From positions 30,186,129 to 30,250,128 of the forward strand of contig OX439133.1 in assembly GCA_949318235.1 (NCBI GenBank): DNA of 64,000 bases, read 5' to 3'. The position numbers were made by a program, and so were the translations under genes. Source of the DNA: Ecdyonurus torrentis (Eukaryota > Arthropoda > Insecta > Ephemeroptera > Heptageniidae). The notes beneath the pieces are model-generated. The model did not search any database. It had not been told where the DNA came from and saw only the letters and a list, made by a program, of their open reading frames with translations. Shown here in pieces: positions 19,504 through 31,356 of the stretch. The first letter of the stretch is position 1. Every line of letters begins with the position of its first letter.

Positions 19504-22008
19504 ATGCAGTTTGCAGGCTATTGTCATGCTTGTGCACAGAAGAAACAAGTTACAGCTTCTTTATTGGACCAAAACTTTGAAAAAGCAGTTGAATTTCTCA
19601 ATGTTCAGGTGAATATTTATTAAGTAATTCAATTTAAGAAAAGAAACATTGCAGTTAAGATCAATATAAAGAAAATGATAGAAATACGAGCAAGGACTTA
19701 CAACTGTAGAAATTGTATGGAGTTGTTGAGATCACATTGCACAGGGGTCATATGTTTATATAATATTTATTAGACTTTTATCATTCAAAGAAGAAAATTA
19801 AAGAAAATTACTTTAGAACACCGTACAGCTCTGGCCAAAAGTTCCCAAACAGGGCAGCGGCGGCCACTGCGTTTTCTCATGAAGATAAGATAACATAGTG
19901 TTATTGTGGATTGCCTATGCATATTGTTCAGGAACTTTTGGCCAGAGCTGTACATCACAGAGTAGCATGTAGTCTTGTCTTGTAGATTATTGTTATGTGT
20001 GTGTGTTTTAATGTCATATTACAATGACAAAAGCTGTCAGTTAAATAAATATTTATAACTATATCTCTGTACTCTGTGAGACCTTGACCTCTCCATAGAA
20101 CTGATTCTGTTGTACGTAAGGCCAGCGCTGATATTTCTGCCCTTTTCTTTAATATTTAACCTTATTGAGAAAATGTTATTTAACAATGGATCCTAATGTT
20201 GTGGAATTAAATTGGTGTATAAACGAGAAAGTAAATGTTGACCTTAAAATACATTTTCTTGCTTCAAATGACATAAGCAGCAATTTTAAAATTTGGTGTC
20301 TATTGCCACCCCCCCCCCCCCCCCATCCCCCTCCTTCAAACCCCAATTCCAATGTACCACAGCTGCACAACTTTCTATCCTGATTCATACCACCATGTTT
20401 CATACATTTTCATTTGCATCTCATACTACGTACCCATTCTTATTTTTCAAACATCTTCCAACCACCTCAGACCATGATGTTTTAGGCCTGCCTCTATCTC
20501 TCCTTCCATCCACTCTACTATGTAATACCTGTTTTGTAATACTTTCATTACCCATTCCCTCAACATAACCAAAACACCGTAACACACTGTTCTCATACTT
20601 CTCAATTGCAGGTCCTTTCACTCCACATTTCTCCATCACCCACGTATTCCGTACCTTATCTAATCTTGTTTCAAAATACATTCTTCTAAAAAAACTCATG
20701 TACAGCCAACCGGGGTGAAATTGAAAGTGCAGTTTGAAATTGAAAGCCAATCACAGACCAGCTTTCAAAGTGCTCTGTGTCTAGCGAGATAGGGAAAAGT
20801 AAAAGCTTACACATGATTGGAGTTTACATTTCACCCTGGTTGACTGTACTAGAAAAATAGTTTTAAACCTGATCTCTATTTTAACTCCACAGAATGATGA
20901 TGACAAAGATAAAGAGGTATGCAGAGATTGTGAGGAGCAACTTTATCTTTGGTCCATGTTTCTACATAGAGCAGAGAAAGCTCAAGTATTGTTCAGAGTT
21001 GATGCTCAACGTGCTGCAGCAATCAAAGAGCGCGCCTTGTGTGAGGAATTTAACATCAAAGCTTGCATCGTGAGACTGGAAAGAGTTGTCAGCAGTGATG
21101 TGAGTGAGCAAGCAGTTCACGTTGAGTCCAGTGTAGTTTTAGAGAGCAACGTTGCAAGTGTCAGTAACAGTGCAGAAACTGGTTATGTAAAACCTTCAGA
21201 TTTGCAAGTCAGTAAAAAACTAAAACTTAAAAAATGTTACAAGTGTCGTAAATGTCATAGAGATTTCAAGTATAATTGTGAATTACAAGTACACAATGAA
21301 AGATTTCACAGCTCAGAGCGTGATTATAAGTGTACAAAGTGTGGTAAAAAATACAAAACTCGAAGTGCTTTACGATATCACTTGAAAACAAATTCGGAGA
21401 ACAGACCATATAAATGTAAAATATGTTCAGCTGAGTTTAAAACTAATGCAATTCTTGATAATCACAATAGCCAAGTCCATTCTGATAATAGACCATATAA
21501 ATGTCCACAGTGTTCTTATGCAGCTAAAAGACGCTCAAATCTTCATTCACACAAAAGTCAAGTTCATTCCAACCTCAGACCATTTAAATGTTCATTATGT
21601 TCATATGCAGCTAAAACTAACACGTTACTTTCTAAACACAAAAGACATGCTCATTCTGATAACAGACCAAACAAATGTTCACAATGTTCTTATGCAGCTA
21701 AAACAAATCAAGCTCTTCTGGCGCACAAAAGTACAGTTCATTCCCACTTCAGACCATTTAAATGTTCATTATGTTCATATGCAGCTAAAACCAACTCATT
21801 ACTTTCTAACCACAAAAGACATGCTCATTCTGATAACAGACCATTTAAATGTTCACAGTGTTCATATGCAGCTAAAACAAATCAAGCTATCCTGTTTCAC
21901 AAAAGTGGAGTTCATTCTAACCTCAGACCTATTAAATGTTCATTATGTTCATTTGCTTTTAAATTGAAATCCACACTTTATAATCACATAAAAAATGTTC
22001 ATCGTTAA
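19504..22008 (+). CDS. ZNF-C: ZAD-like nine-finger C2H2 protein
   Basis: Predicted 406 residues from exons 19504-19608 and 20893-22008, joined in phase 0 exactly as in ZNF-B. The N-terminal ZAD-like domain has CHAC and CRDC at the same positions. Nine C2H2 fingers follow, with the two-finger unit (KTNTLLS/KTNSLLS then KTNQALL/KTNQAIL) repeated as fingers 5-6 and 7-8. Finger 2 has lost its last zinc ligand: YHLKTN instead of HLKTH in A and B (codon AAT at about 21392). Finger 4 differs from B in its recognition helix (KRRSNLHSH). The stop TAA (22006-22008) lies inside the TTAA target of the following palindromic transposon, but the reading frame is unaffected. DNA binding is inferred from the family. 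Confidence 0.87.
19660..20165. repeat. Degenerate nested foldback in ZNF-C intron
   Basis: Paralogous to 115-635 and 10215-10990. It has outer inverted ends (GCAAGGACTTACAACTGT / GTAAGGCCAGCGCTGA) and an inner pair CCGTACAGCTCTGGCCAAAA / TTTTGGCCAGAGCTGTAC. Confidence 0.6.
20411..20700 (-). mobile_element. Non-LTR retrotransposon C-terminal fragment (unit C copy)
   Basis: The minus frame reads FFRRMYFETRLDKVRNTW, then ENSVLRCFGYVEGM and VDGRRDRGRPKTSWSEVVG. This matches the widely seen C-terminal tail of LINE ORF2 proteins (RWFGHVERM...GRRGRGRPKK.W). It is only a fragment, without RT or endonuclease, and lies in an intron. Confidence 0.75.
20707..20844. mobile_element. 138-bp foldback MITE, CAACCGGGGTGAAATTGAAA family, unit C copy
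   Basis: Paralogous to 1277-1414, with the same ends and the same position just before the exon 2 acceptor. Confidence 0.7.
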
Positions 22009-23712
22009 AGGAATTCACAACTTTCCTGGGACTTTGGCCTAATCAAAAGTTAACCCTAAGTCAGGGGACCTTCAGCACGTTTCACCCGCCGTGGTTACTT
22101 AGTACGCGAGAGCGCGCCCCTTAGACTTCGCGGCGCCAGGGTAGTATATTTTTTTGCTACGTCACAAAAAAATTTTGGAGGGGTGGCAGAGAGTGGGGGA
22201 AAAAGTTTTAGACTGCCTATCTGTGCCGTATCGAATGGGCAAGGGCGAAGTCACCTGTTCTCGGCGGAGGTACACGAAAATCATCTCCTCTCTTCTATTA
22301 TGCTATATCTCAAGAAAATCTCTCGTTTTGCTGGAGAAGCGAGGCATTTTATTATTATAACAATTTTATTATTATTTCAAAATTATTTTGTTTATCATAC
22401 AAAACAACATAGCAAATATTTCAACAAATATGAAGAACAAGTGAGAGAAATAATAGTCAATTATTATGACATTATAATCACAGAGAAGAGAATAATATAA
22501 ATATGTCTGCAATTTTATCTCGCTCTCTCTCTCTCTCCATCACTCTCACACACACACTCACAATTTTAATGTAAATTATATTATTTTCAGATTATAAGTA
22601 ACATTTTTTTCAATTGTTCGATTTTAATTGTTTAATTTTTTTAATGTAGAAAGAAAACGTAAAAATCAAATTCAATAAAAAAAGAAAAAGAAGAGAGAGA
22701 TAGGAAAGAAGAGTGAGATTTTTTTATGATATAAAAACAGTTTGGAGTTATGATGTATAATGCTAAACAACCTCTCTCTCTCGCTCTCTCCCTCTACGTT
22801 TCGTATGTTAGACAAAAACAGCTTTATTATCATATTTGTTGTAGATTTGGATGCCATCTTACCCAAAAAATTTAAAAAAAAAATGCAAAAATTAAAATAA
22901 AAATTTACAGTTTCATTACAGAAAACTATGATACAACAAGAGAGAAAGAGAGAGAGAGAAAGAGAAAATTGCATAACTCTAAACTGTTTTAATATCATAA
23001 AAAAATCTCACTCTTCTTTCCTATCTCTCTCTTCTTTTTCTTTTTTTATTGAATTTGATTTTTACGTTTTCTTTCTACATTAAAAAAATTAAACAATTAA
23101 AATCGAACAATTGAAAAAAATGTTACTTATAATCTGAAAATAATATAATTTACATTAAAATTGTGAGTGTGTGTGTGAGAGTGATGGAGAGAGAGAGAGA
23201 GAGCGAGAGAGAGAGAGATAAAATTGCAGACATATTTATATTATTCTCTTCTCTGTGATTATAATGTCATAATAATTGACTATTATTTCTCTCACTTGTT
23301 CTTCATATTTGTTGAAATATTTGCTATGTTGTTTTGTATGATAAACAAAATAATTTTGAAATAATAATAAAATTGTTATAATAATAAAATGCCTCGCTTC
23401 TCCAGCAAAACGAGAGATTTTCTTGAGATATAGCATAATAGAAGAGAGGAGATGATTTTCGTGTACCTCCGCCGAGAACAGGTGACTTCGCCCTTGCCCA
23501 TTCGATACGGCACAGATAGGCAGTCTAAAACTTTTTCCCCCTCCAAAATTTTTTTTTTACGTAGCAAAAAAATATACTTCCCTGGCGCCGCGAAGTCTAA
23601 GGGGCGCGCTCTCGCGTACTAAGTAACCACGGCGGGTGAAACGTGCTGAAGGTCCCCTGACTTAGGGTTAACTTTTGATTAGGCCAAAGTCCCAGGAAAG
23701 TTGTGAATTCCT
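22009..23712. mobile_element. 1.7-kb near-perfect palindromic element with TTAA duplication
   Basis: The left end AGGAATTCACAACTTTCC is exactly mirrored by GGAAAGTTGTGAATTCCT at 23712. Arms of about 745 bp (22009-22755 and 22971-23712) are nearly identical in inverse. The main difference is an extra GTGGCAGAGAGTG-like stretch in the left arm near 22185. A non-palindromic spacer of about 215 bp sits between. It is flanked by TTAA (22005-22008, 23713-23716), and the empty site in unit B is CGTTAAAGTGAAC at 14553-14565. TTAA duplication fits piggyBac-type mobilisation. The spacer and arms carry GA/CT-rich runs and no transposase. Confidence 0.93.
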
Positions 23713-23716
23713 TTAA

Positions 23717-24115
23717 GGTGAACAAAGTTGCAATTGGTGCAGTGATGTCTTTGGTGAAGTTCTTTAAGGGAGTAGGTGACAACCTTTTATCTCAAAAACT
23801 AGATGTGTTTTGGGTCTAAATTTGGTGCCATTGTGTAGCTAAGGGTTGCACCTATCAGTGATAAAAATTTCAAGATGTTTGAAGACTGTCCCAAAAAAAG
23901 AAAATTATTGAAATTAACATTGGGCCTTATGAGCTTAAAATGTCAACAAATCATATAAAATTAATTTGTATAATGACCCCCCCACCCCCCCCCCCCTCAA
24001 AAAAAATCTATATATGAAATTATCTCAAGCTGAAGTATCATTGTTCAAAATTTCAGATTTTTTTGATGGTTAAAGTTTGAGTCTAATGGCCGACGTTGGT
24101 ACCCTACTCCCTTGG
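23717..24115 (+). repeat. Dispersed repeat after ZNF-C (TATCTCAAAAACTAGATG type)
   Basis: Paralogous to 14557-14960 and separated from ZNF-C by the palindromic element. It contains a C-run at 23977-23996. Confidence 0.6.
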
Positions 24116-24469
24116 TCAAAACTTTTCCCAGAGCATCTACTCTTATTATGGACCTTGTTTTTGTGTTAGTTTGTCTATATTTATATTTATAATTTTATTT
24201 TTCTATTGTATATTCTCAGATTTATTTAAATATTTTAACAAATATTATGCAATTTTGTTACTATACTGTTTTTTTATATTATCTAATTTAATATTAGCTA
24301 TTAATTAGTCTTACTGAAATGAAAGAGTAATAAAAATCAGCAATAATGTTTACCAAAGTAATTTCATTGTTCTGCTATTTGGTTTTTATTTAGTTAAAAA
24401 ATAAAACACTTAACAAGACTTTTTTCATAAGAAAAAAAATTGTTCCGATATCTGAAAGGACCTAGAAAA

Positions 24470-24594
24470 AAACATAAGCATTTATATTACAAAACACTTA
24501 ATGGGAATTACATAAATAACTTTAGTTTGTCTCAAAAACCAACTGTAGCTCCTTAGCAGTGATCAGAAAATTTTGATTTATGCAACCAGCACAG

Positions 24595-24631
<37 letters not shown>

Positions 24632-24835
24632 AATTTTTGCATGTTTCTGATGTCAGAAACATGAATAGTCACGCAAATTGTATACTTTACAGTATTTTCA
24701 CACTCTCTCGTGGGGCTACATTCACGTTCTGGTAAAAAATTTCATCATTTATTTGAAAATCCCATTTTGTGTTTATTCATTAAAAAGCACATGTTGTTTT
24801 ATGTAGTCTATGGCTTTAATTATCAATCATTGAAA
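24470..24835 (+). repeat. Dispersed repeat CTCCTTAGCAGTGATCAGAA, copy 2
   Basis: Paralogous to 15350-15690, with a longer T-run at 24597-24628. Confidence 0.65.
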
Positions 24836-24935
24836 AAAATGATATGAATTTAAACTACAGATACAAAAAAAGAACAATAATACCTAATAATAAATGAAAA
24901 AAAAAATCACTTTTTTGTCTATACCATACCATGTA

Positions 24936-25035
24936 CACTCCCCCGAGATAAATCTGACCGCAGCGTTCATGTCTCCAAATGTTAAATATATGAGGAGACT
25001 TTAACGCGACCGGTCAGATTTATCTCGGGGGAGTG
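24936..25035. mobile_element. 100-bp foldback MITE at a TA site, unit C only
   Basis: CACTCCCCCGAGATAAATCT is mirrored by AGATTTATCTCGGGGGAGTG, with TA on both sides. Unit B has the uninterrupted CATGTACTGCTTTTTGAG at about 15792. Too small to code. Confidence 0.85.
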
Positions 25036-25192
25036 TATACTGCTTTTTGAGAATACAAATAGGATGTGTATTATTTAATATTATTGCATGCTTACAATAT
25101 AGTTTAAATATAATTTTAAATGGAAATATTTGTTTATGTTTATTCATTTGTTTTAGTATATTTGTAATATAGGCTACTATCAATAATAAAGA

Positions 25193-25350
25193 AAAGGATA
25201 GAATTACCAGCAAGGGTCTTACCACAGTAAAAGTTCTATGGAGAGGTCGATTTCTGACTTAGCACAGCGTTTTGTTATTCACTGTGCCACGCAAGACTTT
25301 GACCTCTCCGTCTACTGTGGTAAGTCCCTTGCTTGTAATATTCTATTATT
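25193..25350. mobile_element. Foldback MITE, ATTACCAGCAAGG family, unit C copy
   Basis: Paralogous to 15950-16115: arms CCAGCAAGGGTCTTACCACA and TGTGGTAAGTCCCTTGCTTG. Confidence 0.75.
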
Positions 25351-25371
25351 TTCTTTATTATTGATCATAAC

Positions 25372-26155
25372 TAGAGAGCGCAAAAATAGTCGATCATTTT
25401 GACAAAATAGTCGACTATATAGTCGATGATTTTTGGTGCAAATAGTCGAGAAATAGTCGATTTTATACAAAAAAAGTCGAAAAAAGTCGATTTTCATACA
25501 TAAATTTATATAAAGAATGATAAAGAAAAAAAAGATTTTGTGGGTATGGGACATGAGGTCTATTACAAAATAGTACCAAATTTACCTAGGACTCATCAGG
25601 CAAGGCACGGCAGAGAGCTCTGTACAGCTAGAGATGATTCATACACAACATCTACTGACTGACTGAGCTGGGGAAGCAAGTGGCAGCGCGCTTTTATACA
25701 CAGTACCCTCCCAGCTGCACGCGCTGATTCGTTAGTACAACAGAGCGCGCGAAAACTGGCTTGCTATTTGAAATTTTAAATAAATTACTATGATTTTTTT
25801 TCAAAAAGTATCGAATACCGATAGTCAGATTTATGTATCGATATATCGATATATATCGCCTCAAAAAGTATCGATAATATCGATACTATCGAAGCAAATG
25901 TATCGATTAGTCCCATATATCGATATATATCGCCAATTTGTAGTAGAAATCTCCTTAAAAACTTAAAAAAATGCGAAATAGTCGCCAAATAGTCGATTTG
26001 TTGTGAAATAGTCGCTAAGGTTGAAATAGTCGAAAATAGTCGATTTTTTTATTGGTTTAAAATGCGTCATTTGTTGAGATCGGTGGAGATATGAAATAAA
26101 AGTAGCAATAGTCGACATAATGGCAATAGTCGAAAAACTATTTTTGCGCTCTCTA
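25372..26155. mobile_element. hAT-type element rich in AATAGTCGA words, TSD ATCATAAC
   Basis: TAGAGAGCGCAAAAATAG at 25372 is mirrored by CTATTTTTGCGCTCTCTA ending at 26155, with perfect 8-bp duplications ATCATAAC (25364-25371, 26156-26163). Unit B is empty at this place (GATCCTAACCATAA). ATAGTCGA occurs many times near both ends, and ATCGATA words crowd the middle (25805-25935), possibly another nested element. No transposase frame. Confidence 0.92.
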
Positions 26156-26163
26156 ATCATAAC

Positions 26164-26194
<31 letters not shown>

Positions 26195-26745
26195 CTTAAA
26201 TTAGCTTTACTTATAACCCAATGCATGAAACAAACTATTTGATTCATGCAATATAAAGATTAAAAATTGTATTACAATTTTTAAATAATGAAATAAAAAA
26301 ATAATAATAAAAATAAAATAAAAACTTAAAATTATTAAGCTCCTGTAACAAAAATGTGATATGCAATGACTCGTCTTAATCATCAAATATTTTTATTATA
26401 GTCAATACTGATTATTCATTTTATTAACTATGGGGGTCTCCATAAGCTGCAACACTATAACTAATAATTACTGTTATAAACCGTATATTATTATGATTGT
26501 TACAAAAATTAAAAAAATACATTGACTAAGGTTTATCTAGAGGTTGCAGCTTAAGCCTAGGACAGCGGTCCTTTCTTAGTGATTTTCTAAGCGTAGCGAT
26601 AAATTTTAGACCATACTAACTTTATGGACGCCATCGCAGCGGTGGGATAGAAATTATGATCAGAAACAACTGCTGTCTTGAGCTTTTCAACCCTAAACTG
26701 TTTTTTTTTTTTTTTTTATGAATAATTATGTTGTTGCATATGTTT
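26156..26745. other. Remaining unit C flank, no gene seen
   Basis: Homologous to unit B 16130-17330 in patches (TAACCCAATGCATGAAACAAAC, CTATGGGGGTCTCCATAAGC, GCCTAGGACAGCGGTCC). Homology between units B and C stops near 26,720, which marks the end of the triplicated block. Confidence 0.55.
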
Positions 26746-26865
26746 TTGCAAGCAAAATGTGTATGTCATTTTCAAATGTAATGTAGATCAATGGCTCTTG
26801 ACTTACACATTTTTTGTTCTCATGAAAAAAAAAAAATGAAGTACACATTTTGCTTGCAACAAAAT
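26746..26865. repeat. Small foldback
   Basis: TTTTTGCAAGCAAAATGTGTA on the left against TACACATTTTGCTTGCAAC on the right. It abuts the hAT element at 26870. Confidence 0.5.
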
Positions 26866-26869
26866 TGAT

Positions 26870-27325
26870 CAGGGTTTCAAAAAACCTGGGTATTTTTAAA
26901 AAACAGCCCGGTTGTAGTGTTTAAAAAAATAAAAATAAAACACACTAAGAGCGTTTTTTAAAGACAGGCGTGTGTTTTTTTTTTTTTTTTTTTTTAGCGC
27001 TGTTAAAAAAGCAATTATATTTTTTATTTCATATACTTTTTCCATTTATATTTTGTATGAAATTAAAAATTAAAAAAGAACTTTTTATATTGGGATCATC
27101 ATTTGTTTCACTAAAAAAAATAATAATAATTTACAAATAAAAGAAAGTCAAATTAATGAACCAGTGAGAGAAAAAGTTAATATGTTTCAAATCATATTTT
27201 AAGCTTTATTTTCTTCATAAATAGCATATTTGTTTTTTACACTAAAAAAATAATAATAATTAATCTTAACAATAAACAATTTTTTGGGGGGAAGGGGGGG
27301 GGCTGGGCAAAATTCCGAAACCCTG
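26870..27325. mobile_element. 456-bp hAT-type MITE, TSD AAATTGAT
   Basis: CAGGGTTTC at 26870 and GAAACCCTG ending at 27325, with exact 8-bp duplications AAATTGAT (26862-26869, 27326-27333). The interior is A/T-run rich with a G-run near 27284-27302. Confidence 0.88.
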
Positions 27326-27377
27326 AAATTGATAGGTGCTAGGTGCAGGTATATGAATCAGACAGAAAAAACAACAA

Positions 27378-30300
27378 CTAATTTGTGTGTTGTTTTAACA
27401 CACAGCGCTTGAGATGGCTATTAAATTCTTTAGTTTCCAGCAAACACAAACAATATTTACATTCTGTGTAAGCCTCCATTGGTTTAGATCTTACAGGCAA
27501 TCTTGCTGGCACAAATGTATTAGCTTCACTCACACATGTCTCATTGAATATTTTATTACCTTCATTTTTTAATTTTCTAAATAATGCACGTTTATATCTT
27601 TCAAGATATTTTCTTTTTTCATTAGACAAATTTGTTGAATTTAATTGTTTATAAATATTTACAATTGACTTCATCTCAGCAATATTTCCATGATTGGTCT
27701 TCATATGTCTTGCTAAATGTGTTTTAATTGTTTTATGACATACTATGCACATACTTGGCCTTATATTCACTTGTCTTTTACCATTTTTTAATTTAACCTG
27801 CATGCTTAATAATTTAGGAGTACATGCCATTTTGATTTCATGTTTTGTCAGTTTATGCAAACTAATTTTTAAATCTTTCAAATTATATTTCTTGTTTATT
27901 GTTTGAATATTATTTGATGAAGAAATTGACAAAACTTCTTGTGTTTCTTCAGCTGAAACAGATACCATTGAAAATAAATTAGAGAGTTAGTAACAATATA
28001 GGGTGTATGCGCATGACATCATATTTAATGCGCTTGGACGCCACACTGGAGTAATGAATAACATTGCTTAGCATAGAACATAATTCGTTTTTGTCTATTT
28101 TGTTTGGGGAGAATCAGATAATTTTTTGTAATTATTTTTCTCACATACTTGAGATACTAATTCAACTTATTAACAATATCAATGCTCTCAAAAATATTGC
28201 TTAGTATTTTTAAACTGGTAAAATGTATTATTTTCCCATGCTGCCCATGTTATTGAGTGATCCAACATGGCGTAGACTTAAACATGTATATGAATGCATA
28301 GACCCTATAAGTTTTGTTCGTAAACCCCGTTTTCTCAAAAACCGTTCGTGATATTGCAATCAAAATTTCAGTATCAATTAAAAGTAGCTTAAACTATAAG
28401 CATTATCAAATTTCATTATGTTCTTATGGATTTGAAAACTATTGAATTTAACATGAGTTTTTTTTTAATCTTCTCTGTACTATGCTATCCGTGCTATTTC
28501 CACACAGCTTCTAATCCATATGATCCTTATAAATGTTAGTATGGGATGAAATAAAGACATTTTAAACTTATAAACTGTACCCTAAAATTTTAAATGTTAT
28601 CTAATGTTCAATTTTTGAGATATTAATAACTATTGACATAAGAACTTAAAGAGTAAGTTCAGGGTTTACAACATGGCTTCTTCAATGTTAGATAATGAGA
28701 ATAACTGTTCACAAACTCAAATATGATAGCACAAAGCCCTTGCGTAGCCCCACAAACTCGTGATCATCCTGCGAGATATGCAACCTGTCCCGTATCTAGT
28801 TTCTGCTATGTTGCATATCTCGTTGCATGGGGCTAAGGAAGGGTTATCATATGTGTGTTTATGAACAGTTCTTCTCATTATCTAACAAAATGTATAGCCT
28901 ACGGATAACCTCTATTCAATATAATATACATATAACTGATATTTAAATTACCTGAGGTAGGATATTTTGTACTAGTTTCAGTTGGTTTTTCATGGATTTT
29001 CATCTCTAAGTTTCCAATTTCCTTGACTTTACGAGCACTAGAACATAATATAATACAAATACAGTAATTAATTTTTAATACAAAACTCTTTTACCAAAAT
29101 AAATTAAAGGTGTGTGGTCCAATTCTTTATTAGAACTGAAATGTGAAAAATATAGGGTAAATTATATATTTTTAATATTAAAATGGTCAGCTCAGAATAC
29201 ATTTGTCATAAATGCAAATAATAATAATAAAATAAATAAAAAATAACCAAAGAAAAAAAATTTACTTGTAAACCAGTAAGGCTAAGGCTTTGGTTTTCTG
29301 TGATTTATTATTTTTGTTTTTATTTTGAGTTCTTTTCTTTCTTCTTCTGTAACACCAACACTGGAATCCTACTTGATTCAAGGTGAAGGTGAGAATAATC
29401 CAGTGCCAATTATGTCAGAAACTTCAGATGGTATACAGAGGGGTCACAAACTAAGCACTTTGTGCACGATGTTAGCTGTGCCAAGAACTGCACAACTATT
29501 ATTATTATTACTTTTTTTTTTTCTTTTTTTTTTCTTCTTCATACGACAAATGTATTGCTAGCCAACAAAATATTTCGATATACTGGTGGTAACTTTTACA
29601 TTTCAAAATCAGGAAGACTAAAAATTTTAGGGGGTAATTTTATTTTATATTCCTAAAGTGGACATTGTTCTGAATTAAGAATATGTGAATTTCTCTAATT
29701 TTTTAATTCATTTTTATGAATTTTTGTAAATCGCAAAATGACATAACAAAAGTGTAAAAAATTTCCCTATGCCTACATGTATAAGTAATAGCCTCTGACA
29801 TCATTTTACAACTTTAAAAAAACTAAATTAAAAGTTTTAATGAACTAAAAAATTATAAATCTACATATTCTTTTTATAAATCAATGCAGGACAGTGTCTT
29901 CTTTTAGAATGTAAAATTAAAATACCCCCCCCCCCCCCCTTATTATTTTTTCATTGTGATTTTCAGGTTTGTTAGAATATTACACAAGTTTTGTATTCAA
30001 GGTGATCTACGCCTTTAATGTTAAATATATACATCGTACTTACATTTTCATTTCCATCCCAGTGCTTGGAAATTCATTTACTCTTCTGAAAAGTTTGTCA
30101 GCCTCTTTCTTTGCTTCCTCTGGCTTCAAGAGATCACCACCAGCTCTCTGAACATACATTCTGCACACTGCATATACTCCAGTCTTTAATGCTCCAATAA
30201 CCATAGCAGCTTCTGGTGTCAGAGAACTGATGTTTCTTTGTACATGCTCCAAGATCCTTACTGTGTCACCTTCAGTGCTAGCCTATAAAAAAAAAAAAAA

Positions 30301-31322
30301 AAAAAAAAAACTTAGGTTTAGGTTGTTTAGGTTTATAAATAGAGAGCAGAAAAATAGTCTTTAGACTATTATCAATATTATTTTTCTCCCCCCTTAAATT
30401 GGCTTGTAGTATTAGAATACTTATATCACAATGTATAAAACAAACTATTTGAGTCATGCAATATAAATATGAAAAAATTATTACAATTCTTAAATAATGG
30501 GGGGGGGGGGGACCAACTTAACATTATTAAGCTACTGAAACAAAAGTGTTATGCAATGACTCGCTTTAATGATACTGTAAATTATTTTTATTATACGCAA
30601 TGCCGGTGATTATTTATTTTAGTTTTTTAAAGCAACTCTCCAGACCAGACAACATGCGGCCTTTTATTTCATTAAACACTTAATGGGATTCCCATGTCCT
30701 TAAACTTTTGGCCAGAGTTGTAAACTCCTCCGCTTTTCAAATTACTCATCAAAGTGATGCCCTTCTTTAGAAAATGGTCAAGATGTCATCTTAAGTGACA
30801 GCAGCGTTGCCAGATTTAACCTCGCGGAACACTTACAGCCCCATTAGGTTAAATCTGACAACGCTGCTGTCACTTTTAAGATGACATGTTGACCGTTTTC
30901 TAAAGAAAGTGGCTTCCCTTTGATGGGTAATTTTTAAACCAGAATAGTGTACTTACATATGTGTTATTGACTGTACCTACTTTGCCAAGCTTACGATGAA
31001 ATATCCAGTGACACACTTGACATGCTTACCAAACACTCAGATGTATTTTCTTCTTCTCTAAACCCTGGCTTAATGTTGATGTATTCACTTTGACATCTCT
31101 CTACATCCATCTCTACTTCTGTGTTGTTTGGTATTTTATCTTTAATTACTGTCCCCTTAGTCTCACAGTTCTAAAACAAAATAGGTATGGATTTCACTTC
31201 ACTTGTATACATATTAATTTATTAGGAAAGGTTAAACCATTTTAGTTTGAATATGTAATCAAAGAAAGGATAGGAGAAACCAACAAGCACATTGCCACGA
31301 TGAGGTCCGTAGCTTGGTGAAC

Positions 31323-31356
<34 letters not shown>

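Noticed and set aside
20421..20750. 109-codon minus-strand frame as a host gene
   Set aside because: Its GRRDRGRPKTSW and LRCFGYVEGM motifs mark it as a LINE tail fragment; unit A has a broken copy.
22154..22500. Protein-like frame beginning MLRHKKILEGWQRVGEK, present in both arms of the palindrome
   Set aside because: It lies wholly in the palindrome arms, shows no known domain and is disrupted differently in the two arms.
29325..29480. Plus-strand frame SSVTPTLESYLIQGEG... as an exon
   Set aside because: No splice partners or known domain; it only shares a 16-base word with 58690, which is too short to argue a repeat.
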